The notes beneath the pieces were generated by a model, which saw only the letters and a program-made list of their open reading frames with translations, was not told where the DNA came from and did no database searches. A stretch of DNA of 6,190 nucleotides from Candidatus Roizmanbacteria bacterium (GTDB taxonomy: Bacteria; Patescibacteriota; Microgenomatia; UBA1406; GWC2-37-13), in NCBI GenBank assembly GCA_013334845.1, contig JAAXWV010000040.1, positions 3,448-9,637 on the forward strand, given 5' to 3'. Made by a program: the position numbers and the translations under genes. Of this stretch, positions 1-5,813 are shown one piece after another. Every line of letters begins with the position of its first letter. Within the stretch, counting starts at the first letter, position 1.

Positions 1-1823
1 TTGTAATGTTGATCAACAGTGGTGATGTAATATACGCCGAGCGCCATCTCTTTGTTGGGGATAACGATTGGTGTACCATCGGCTGGTTTCAATAAGTTGT
101 GATACGGCAGCATGCGGGCTTTTACTTCCTCGATTGCCTCATGCGAAAGTGGAAGGAAAACACCCATTGCATCTCCGTCGAAGTCTGCATTATAGCCGGC
201 GCAGACAGTCGGGTGAAGCTTAATTGCGTTCGAATCTGTTAGAACCGGATAGAATCCAAGAATTGATAGTTTATGCAAGGTAGGCGCACGATTCAACAGA
301 ACCGGTCTATCTTTAATAATTTCCTCCAGAATGTCATAAACAACTGGATCTCTCAGTTCAAGGAAATTCTTAGCACTCTTAATATTTGGGGCCAGACCAC
401 GAACGATAATCTGGTGGAGGAGGTATGGTTTGAAAAGTTCAAGGGCCATTTCTTTTGGAATTCCACATTGATTAATCTTAAGTTCAGGTCCGACGATAAT
501 AGTTGATCGGCCGGAGTAATCAACGCGTTTTCCGAGTAAGTTCTGTCGGAAGCGTCCCTGTTTCCCTCGAAGAATATCAGAGAGGGATTTGAGCACTTTA
601 ACAGATGAATTCTGAGTGCGGGAACGTCCACGTGATTTTTGCAAGTCGAGAAGTGAATCAACTGCTTCCTGAAGCATGCGTTTTTCGTTACGCAAAATGA
701 TCTCAGGAGCTCCAAGATCAATAAGCTGCTTCAAACGAATGTTACGGTTAATGACTCGTCGATATAAATCATTCAAATCGGAAGTGGCAAATTTTCCACC
801 GGGGAGCTGAACAACAGGTCGCAGATCCGGTGGGATGATCGGGAGTATAGTCAGGAGCATCCACTGCGGCGCAATGCTGCTTTTAATGAGTGACTCGATG
901 ATGCGCTCTTTCTTCAACAATTTATTTCTTTTTTCTCCCTTTACTTTGGTTAACTCTGTAAGAGTCTCATTCTGGAGGGCTTTTAAGTCGGTGTTGGAGA
1001 GAATTTCATATAGAACCTCAGAGCCCATGCCAACAGCAACGCACTCATCGACGCCCTTTTCTTTGAAGAATAGGTAGTCATCTTCTTCGATGGTGTCGTT
1101 TGGTTTTAGGGCTTTGATGATCTTAACAACTCGGTCATACACTGCGATTTTCTGAGACTTTTCCTCAACATAATCATCTGAAAGTACTCGATATTGTTCG
1201 CGTTCTTTTAGATCAAGTTCTTGAAGAGCAATCTCCCGTTGTTCTACGTTTGAGAGTTTTTTCTTGATATCTTCTTTCTGTTTGGCATATTCTTCCCGCA
1301 GTTTATCTTTACTTGCTTCATATTTTTCCTCCTCAATCTTAATCTGTTCATTTTTGAGGTTTTCCAGTTTCTCTACGGCATTTTTCTGTTCTTCTTTGTT
1401 TACTTCACGAACCAGGTAGAGTGCGTAGTAAATGATACGTTCAAGTGACTGAGTTGGAATATCGAGTATCGTACTTAACGGAGAGGAAGATCCCTTAAAA
1501 TACCAGATGTGAGCAACCGGGGTAGCTAATTTGATATGTCCCATACGTTCGCGACGTACTACAGATGAGGTAACTTCAACACCGCAACGGTCACAGACAA
1601 TACCTTTGTATCGCATTCTCTTATACTTTCCGCAGTAACACTCATAATCTTTGGTTGGTCCAAAAATGCGCTCGTCAAATAGTCCGTCCTTTTCAGGTCG
1701 GAAGGTTCGGTAGTTAATCGTTTCGGGTTTAGTGACTTCTCCTTTTGACCACTTCAAGATGTCCTCGGGAGAGGCTAATCTTATCTTGAGTCCGGAAAAG
1801 TCGATGACTGGTAGTTCTTCCAT
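1..1823 (-). CDS. rpoC: DNA-directed RNA polymerase subunit beta-prime, N-terminal part (cut by window edge)
   Basis: This is the N-terminal 607 residues of the largest RNA polymerase subunit, which with beta forms the catalytic cleft and clamp; the C-terminal half (bridge helix, trigger loop) lies outside the window. Seen in translation: zinc-binding cysteines C62, C64, C77 and C80; a charged helical insert at about 142-240; the lid near 339-349; the sigma-binding clamp helices starting at D349, with R360, E380 and A387 matching E. coli R275, E295 and A302; a divergent rudder at 393-412; the NRAP substrate-contact motif with R512; and the catalytic NADFDGD at 545-551, with metal-binding D547, D549 and D551. 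The ATG at 1823 starts 10 bp after the rpoB stop and has no Shine-Dalgarno sequence; an in-frame TTG 15 bases upstream overlaps the rpoB end and is less likely. Residues after NADFDGD (AMGVFLP instead of the usual QMAVHVP) are odd. The family call is certain. Confidence 0.98.
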   Translation of the reverse strand, partial: MEELPVIDFSGLKIRLASPEDILKWSKGEVTKPETINYRTFRPEKDGLFDERIFGPTKDYECYCGKYKRMRYKGIVCDRCGVEVTSSVVRRERMGHIKLATPVAHIWYFKGSSSPLSTILDIPTQSLERIIYYALYLVREVNKEEQKNAVEKLENLKNEQIKIEEEKYEASKDKLREEYAKQKEDIKKKLSNVEQREIALQELDLKEREQYRVLSDDYVEEKSQKIAVYDRVVKIIKALKPNDTIEEDDYLFFKEKGVDECVAVGMGSEVLYEILSNTDLKALQNETLTELTKVKGEKRNKLLKKERIIESLIKSSIAPQWMLLTILPIIPPDLRPVVQLPGGKFATSDLNDLYRRVINRNIRLKQLIDLGAPEIILRNEKRMLQEAVDSLLDLQKSRGRSRTQNSSVKVLKSLSDILRGKQGRFRQNLLGKRVDYSGRSTIIVGPELKINQCGIPKEMALELFKPYLLHQIIVRGLAPNIKSAKNFLELRDPVVYDILEEIIKDRPVLLNRAPTLHKLSILGFYPVLTDSNAIKLHPTVCAGYNADFDGDAMGVFLPLSHEAIEEVKARMLPYHNLLKPADGTPIVIPNKEMALGVYYITTVDQHY

Positions 1824-1833
1824 AGGGTGTGTA

Positions 1834-4800
1834 TTAAGCAATGAAATCAATTGATAAACCTAATGCATTCAATTCTTTGACAAGAACGTGGAATGACTCC
1901 GGTACGCTCGACTGAGGAATATCCAGTCCTTTAATGATGGACTCAAATGCCTTGGTTCGGCCGCGGACATCGTCACTCTTGATAGTAAGCATCTCCTGGA
2001 GAGTATATGGTACCTGATGTGCTTCAAGTGCCCAGACTTCCATTTCTCCGAAACGTTGTCCTCCCATCTGGGATTTACCGCCCAGAGGCTGTTGAGTAAC
2101 GAGGGAGTATGGTCCAACTGATCGTGCATGGAACTTATCTTCGACCATATGGATCAGTTTCATAATATAGCCAACTCCGACAAGGACATTACGCTCAAAT
2201 GGCTTACCGGTCTTTCCATCAAAGAGCTGTACTTTTCCGTCAGCAGGAAGTCCCAGTTTTTGGAGCTCATTCAAGATAAAATCTTCTTTAATCTTTTCGA
2301 ATACGGGCACGGTAATCCGTTGATCATTCTTTTGGGCAATGAGGCCTAAAAGCGTTTCGAACAGCTGCCCCATGTTCATACGAGCTAAGATGGTTAACGG
2401 TGAAATAATAAGGTCTACCGGTGTACCGTCTGCAAGGTAGGGCATGTCATATTCAGGCATAATGCGTGAAATAGTTCCCTTATTTCCGTGGCGTCCAGCA
2501 AGTTTGTCTCCGACAGATACTTTACGAAGCTGTGCGGTGTTGACAATAATTCGCTTCATGATGCTTGGCTCGAGCTCGTTTGGATCTTTTTGAGCGTCGA
2601 TAATCTCAATGCTGACAACAGATCCCCGTTTTCCGTATGGCATACGGAGAGAAGTGTCTTTAACATCTTTTGCTTTTTCACCGAAGATGGCACGGAGCAA
2701 TCGTTCTTCTGCGGTAAGTTCACGTTCGCCCTTCGGAGCCACTTTTCCTACGAGTATATCTCCACCCTTAACATCGGTTCCCATGAGTACAAGACCATCT
2801 TTATCAAGATTAGAAAGTACTTCTTCTCGGACATTAGGAATATCTCGAGTAAGTTCTTCCGGCCCGAGTTTAGTATCGACAAGGTCGGCAATAAACTCTT
2901 CACAGGTAATTGAGGTGAGTAGATCTTCTTTAATGACCCGTTCTGAGATTACAAATCCGTCTTCGTAACCCAATCCTTCAAGTGAAGTGTAGGCAACGAC
3001 GAGGTTTTGTCCAAGAGCGAGGTTTCCGTTTTCAGTAGAAGGTCCATCAATAATCAAATCTCCCTTTTTCAGCTTTTGATGAGGCTCGACCTGTGGGCGC
3101 TGATCAAATGCGACGTCCTTATTGGTTTTCAGGTATCGTTCCAGGTTGTATGTGTACTGTTTTCCTGACTTGCCTTTGAAGGTTACTTTGCGGCCGTCAA
3201 CATATTCTATGGTTCCATCTTCGGGAGCAATGACGGTTCTACCGAGAGCATTACTGATCTTGGCATCAAGTCCTGTGCGAACCAGCGGAGCGCGTGGACG
3301 AACAAGAGGAACGGCCTGACATTGCATATGAGTACCCATGAGAGCACGGGATGCGTCGTCGTTTTGTAGGAATGGAATGAGAGCAGCTGAGATACCGACA
3401 ACCTCTCGAGGAGAGATATCGATATAGTCAATCTTATCAGTTGATACTTCCGTTACATCTCCATTGTGACGAGCCACAACAAGAGAATCGGTGAGATAGC
3501 CATTTTCATCAACATTTACATTTGCTGAGGTAATATAGTACTGTTCCTCATCATCTGCCTGGAGATATTCAACATCCGAAGAGACACGAGCCGTCGTCTT
3601 ACCATTTTTGGTTTCTTTAATTACTTTCTTATATGGTGCTTCGAGGAATCCATATTGATTAACTCGCGCATATAAAGCCATATAAGTCACTACTCCGATG
3701 TTTGGGCCTTCTGGAGATCGGATTGGGCAGATACGGCCGTACTGTGAAGCGGCAATATCGCGAATTGAGAAGGAAGCACGTTCTTTTTCAATTCCACCGG
3801 GGCCACCGACTGTGATACGGCGCAAATTATCAACCTCTGATAGCGGATTGGTCTGGTCAACGATAGTTGACAGCTGACTTGTTCTATAGAAGGTATTGAT
3901 GGCAGTGATAACTGGTTTTGAATTCACAATCTGTGAAGGAGTTGGTTGGACGTCGACGGTTACCAAACTCATCCGCTCCTTAACCTCTTTTTCAGCACGC
4001 ACCATGCCGACACGGATACCATACATACCAATCAGTTCACCAACGGTGCGGAGACGGCGATTGCCCAAATGGTCAATATCATCGAACTCACCTTGTTTCC
4101 TAGTAAGGTTGAGAAGATATTTTAGAGCAGCGATCACATCTTTCTTGTGAAGAGTATAGTTCTCTTTGGTTATTTCAAGGTTAACTCCCAGCTTTTTGTT
4201 AATCTTGTAACGACCAACATCGCTTAATGAATAGCGACGTGGATCAAAGAACATACTATTAAGTGTTTTATACGCATTTTCAAGAACGAGCGGCTCGCCT
4301 GGTTTCATCTTGCGATAAAACTCAATAGCGGCTTCGTCTCTGTTTTTTGTTCGATCTTTTTTGAAGGTTGGGAGAAGATATTTCTCAACTAATTCCTTAT
4401 CCAAATCATCAAAATGAGAAAGGAGAGCGTTGGTGTTTTCACCATCGAAGAGCTTCAGGAAAACGGAAGCAAGTACTTTTCTCTTTTTATTAACCTTAAT
4501 TTCAATCAGTCCATGTTTATTGATATTTAAGTCAAGCCATGCACCGATATATGGTCGGATCTCTGCGTTGTAGAGAGTAAGCCCAGTAGCTTTATCAATT
4601 TCAGCAGTAAAATAGATGCCGGGAGCACGAACAATCTGGTTTATGATACCGCGCTCAATACCGTTGATGATGAAAGTGCCGCGATCAGTCATATTGGGCA
4701 GATTGAAGAGATAGACGTCTTGATCTTTTTCTGAACCGGTCTTTTTGTTGACGAGGCGGAGTTTTGCGTAGACAGGAGTATCAAAGGTTAGTTTTTTCTG

Positions 4801-5052
4801 AAGACAAAGCTCAAGGGGATAACGAGGCTGACCAAAGTAAATATCTTCAAAATGGAGGGTGAATTTTTTCCCTGTGTAGTCTTCAATCGGGAAAAATTCA
4901 GCAATAATTTCTTTTAAATCTTTATTTTGGAAGCGCTGCCACGATGTTTTTTGTACTTCGATCAAGTCCAGTTCTTGAATATTTTCCTCCTCTCGTCCTA
5001 GTAAAACTTCATTTTTTTGGGAAGGATTAGTTTGGGTTGGTGATGTGTTCAT
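1834..5052 (-). CDS. rpoB: DNA-directed RNA polymerase subunit beta, complete
   Basis: This is the second-largest RNA polymerase subunit, which forms the other wall of the active cleft, binds the RNA 3' end and is the rifampicin target. The 1072 residues are collinear with RpoB throughout: N-terminal protrusion/lobe with NGIERGIINQ (130-139), the rifampicin region at 391-416, RSPEGPNIG at 445-453, the flap at about 720-830, GDKLAGRHGNKG at 848-859, and the C-terminal anchor for beta-prime (GGQRFGEMEVWALEAHQ from 997). The RNA-contact residues Q579, K850, K858 and H975 match E. coli Q688, K1065, K1073 and H1237. It is about 270 residues shorter than E. coli RpoB because the large inserts in the lobe and after the flap are missing. 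The ATG at 5052 is chosen because the ORF begins there about 25 residues before conserved sequence, but it has no Shine-Dalgarno. It ends in TAA 10 bp before rpoC, so the two are surely co-transcribed. Several rifampicin contacts are substituted. Confidence 0.99.
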   Translation of the reverse strand: MNTSPTQTNPSQKNEVLLGREEENIQELDLIEVQKTSWQRFQNKDLKEIIAEFFPIEDYTGKKFTLHFEDIYFGQPRYPLELCLQKKLTFDTPVYAKLRLVNKKTGSEKDQDVYLFNLPNMTDRGTFIINGIERGIINQIVRAPGIYFTAEIDKATGLTLYNAEIRPYIGAWLDLNINKHGLIEIKVNKKRKVLASVFLKLFDGENTNALLSHFDDLDKELVEKYLLPTFKKDRTKNRDEAAIEFYRKMKPGEPLVLENAYKTLNSMFFDPRRYSLSDVGRYKINKKLGVNLEITKENYTLHKKDVIAALKYLLNLTRKQGEFDDIDHLGNRRLRTVGELIGMYGIRVGMVRAEKEVKERMSLVTVDVQPTPSQIVNSKPVITAINTFYRTSQLSTIVDQTNPLSEVDNLRRITVGGPGGIEKERASFSIRDIAASQYGRICPIRSPEGPNIGVVTYMALYARVNQYGFLEAPYKKVIKETKNGKTTARVSSDVEYLQADDEEQYYITSANVNVDENGYLTDSLVVARHNGDVTEVSTDKIDYIDISPREVVGISAALIPFLQNDDASRALMGTHMQCQAVPLVRPRAPLVRTGLDAKISNALGRTVIAPEDGTIEYVDGRKVTFKGKSGKQYTYNLERYLKTNKDVAFDQRPQVEPHQKLKKGDLIIDGPSTENGNLALGQNLVVAYTSLEGLGYEDGFVISERVIKEDLLTSITCEEFIADLVDTKLGPEELTRDIPNVREEVLSNLDKDGLVLMGTDVKGGDILVGKVAPKGERELTAEERLLRAIFGEKAKDVKDTSLRMPYGKRGSVVSIEIIDAQKDPNELEPSIMKRIIVNTAQLRKVSVGDKLAGRHGNKGTISRIMPEYDMPYLADGTPVDLIISPLTILARMNMGQLFETLLGLIAQKNDQRITVPVFEKIKEDFILNELQKLGLPADGKVQLFDGKTGKPFERNVLVGVGYIMKLIHMVEDKFHARSVGPYSLVTQQPLGGKSQMGGQRFGEMEVWALEAHQVPYTLQEMLTIKSDDVRGRTKAFESIIKGLDIPQSSVPESFHVLVKELNALGLSIDFIA

Positions 5053-5080
5053 CGGTTGGTTGAGAGTATGAAATTAAGAT

Positions 5081-5112
5081 AAAAAAGAAAAAACCCTACG
5101 AAACATAGGGTT
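5081..5112 (-). terminator. Intrinsic-terminator-like hairpin in the rpoB leader
   Basis: On the minus strand the arm AACCCTATG (5112-5104) pairs with CGTAGGGTT (5100-5092) around a TTT loop. This gives a 9-bp stem with one G-U wobble, followed at once by a T tract interrupted by one C (5091-5081). Stem plus U-run is the classic Rho-independent layout, and the T-run lies only on the minus-strand side, so it acts on transcripts running toward rpoB. It would end transcripts from the two small upstream genes. It also lies about 8 nt downstream of the predicted rpoB start point, so it could attenuate rpoBC itself. The stem has only four G-C pairs and is of modest strength. Confidence 0.75.
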
Positions 5113-5126
5113 ATTTAAACATGTAA

Positions 5127-5155
5127 AATATACTATACTAATTCCTGATTGTCAA
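5127..5155 (-). promoter_or_regulatory. Predicted housekeeping sigma promoter for rpoBC
   Basis: The minus strand carries a perfect -35 box TTGACA (5155-5150), a 17-nt spacer and a 5-of-6 -10 box TATATT (5132-5127). The likely start point is the G at 5120, giving a leader of about 68 nt before the rpoB ATG. Upstream of the -35 the DNA is A/T-rich, like an UP element, and overlaps the tandem TAA TAA stops of the preceding gene. No comparable box pair lies between the hairpin and rpoB; the best there is CATACT at 5070-5065 with a poor -35. The promoter therefore appears to lie upstream of the terminator-like hairpin. This is a sequence match only, without transcript data. Confidence 0.75.
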
Positions 5156-5173
5156 CGACATTTTGATAGGTTA

Positions 5174-5518
5174 TTATTTTGTGAGGATTTTACCGCTTTT
5201 TACGAGAAATTTCTTAATTTCCTTCTTCTCTTCAAGAAGATTTTTCATTTTCCCCATAAGAGAATGAATATTGGTTGGCTCTGGCTGTTGAGGCTCGTGA
5301 GGTTCACTTTCCGGATTTTCTTCGGAAGCTTGGGTAAAATTCGTAATCATTTCGATAATTTTATCCGGATCAAGCTCATGTTCTTCCACAAATGTGATCA
5401 TACTTTGAAGCTTTGCCCGACCGTTCTTACTGCCCATGAAGTAAGCAATAAGTGCTGCACTGGCTGCTCCCATTGCATATCCTGACCAGAAGTTGGAGTG
5501 ATTACTTTGATTTTTCAT
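5174..5518 (-). CDS. YtxH-like small membrane protein
   Basis: This 114-residue protein has one predicted membrane helix at about 11-29, rich in Gly and Ala (GYAMGAASAALIAYFMG), followed by GSKNGRAKLQ. That layout resembles the YtxH domain, where a Gly/Ala-rich helix runs into a short basic, Gly-containing turn. The rest should be cytoplasmic: a helical stretch at 35-62, an acidic, proline- and glutamine-rich linker at about 65-82, and a strongly basic C-terminal helix at 84-114. The molecular function is unknown; Bacillus YtxH is a general-stress protein. The ATG lies inside the end of the preceding DUF948-like gene, a 17-bp overlap, without its own Shine-Dalgarno, so translational coupling is likely. 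It ends in tandem stops (TAA TAA) just before the rpoB promoter. Family membership rests on the N-terminal pattern only; 'hypothetical membrane protein' is the safe alternative. Confidence 0.8.
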   Translation of the reverse strand: MKNQSNHSNFWSGYAMGAASAALIAYFMGSKNGRAKLQSMITFVEEHELDPDKIIEMITNFTQASEENPESEPHEPQQPEPTNIHSLMGKMKNLLEEKKEIKKFLVKSGKILTK

Positions 5519-5765
5519 GCTTTTTATGATTAATGAGGTCGAACGTCTTTAAAAGCGTTTTAAACCCATTCACGAAGCCGATGACTTCACCAATTCCATG
5601 ATCCAGCCCAACACCCATGTTTTCAAATCCTTCGATGATGCGGTTTACCCTTACGAGGGTAGCACGAATATCGCGCAAGACCAGAAAAAGCTGAACGCCC
5701 ACCAGAATGAGTAAAATAGTAGTTAAACTTAAGACAATAATAAGCAGTAGCTGGGTAGTATCCAT
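5502..5765 (-). CDS. DUF948/YtxG-like small single-pass membrane protein
   Basis: This 87-residue protein has a long hydrophobic helix at about 5-30, then RDIRATLVRVNRIIEG (31-46), an amphipathic segment, and a basic tail rich in Lys and His (79-87). A membrane helix leading straight into a heptad-like helix is the form of DUF948 proteins such as Bacillus YtxG, although this one is shorter. No catalytic motif is visible and the function is unknown; a membrane-anchored scaffold or partner of the next protein is a guess. Its last 17 bases overlap the start of the YtxH-like gene, and this order matches Bacillus ytxG-ytxH. The ATG at 5765 has no Shine-Dalgarno; a TATAAT box sits only 9 nt upstream, suggesting a nearly leaderless transcript. 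Reality as a gene is supported by the overlap, the coherent membrane topology and the partner gene. Confidence 0.78.
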   Translation of the reverse strand: MDTTQLLLIIVLSLTTILLILVGVQLFLVLRDIRATLVRVNRIIEGFENMGVGLDHGIGEVIGFVNGFKTLLKTFDLINHKKHEKSK

Positions 5766-5774
5766 ATAATGTAT

Positions 5775-5806
5775 ATTATATTAACGAAATTTCTGGAACT
5801 GCGCAA
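5775..5806 (-). promoter_or_regulatory. Candidate promoter of the two small membrane-protein genes
   Basis: The minus strand has a consensus TATAAT (5780-5775), overlapped by TAATAT (5783-5778), directly upstream of the ATG at 5765. A weak -35-like TTGCGC (5806-5801) is 17 nt from TAATAT and 20 nt from TATAAT. Start points predicted from these boxes fall about 0-6 nt before the ATG, so the mRNA would be leaderless or nearly so. The -35 is poor and the area is A/T-rich, so chance is possible. The genes could instead be read through from the nucleotidyltransferase gene 48 bp upstream, since I see no terminator in that gap. Confidence 0.4.
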
Positions 5807-5813
5807 CTTAATT

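Noticed and set aside
353..721. 122-codon minus-strand frame inside rpoC
   Set aside because: It overlaps the rpoC coding frame, which is conserved throughout this stretch; the alternative product has no recognisable domain or composition of a real protein.
1869..2129. 86-codon minus-strand frame inside the 3' end of rpoB
   Set aside because: It is a different frame across the most conserved C-terminal part of RpoB, with no sign of independent coding.
2488..2968. Two overlapping plus-strand frames of 141 and 119 codons opposite rpoB
   Set aside because: They lie antisense to a fully conserved part of rpoB, overlap each other, and have no recognisable features; they are by-products of rpoB codon use.
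4978..4994. GAGAGGAGG in rpoB codons 20-23, 5 nt before an in-frame ATT, as a possible true start
   Set aside because: It encodes an ordinary Glu-rich stretch (REEEN). ATT starts are very rare, and the upstream ATG gives a reasonable N-terminus, although that ATG has no Shine-Dalgarno.
5065..5093. Weak promoter downstream of the hairpin (TTTTTT, 17 nt, CATACT) as the real rpoB promoter
   Set aside because: The -35 matches consensus at only two positions and is the terminator's own T-run; the TTGACA/TATATT pair further upstream is far better.
5786..5793. Palindrome GAAATTTC between the nucleotidyltransferase and DUF948-like genes
   Set aside because: It is only 8 bp with no loop, no G/C-rich stem and no following T-run; expected by chance in A/T-rich DNA and not a terminator.
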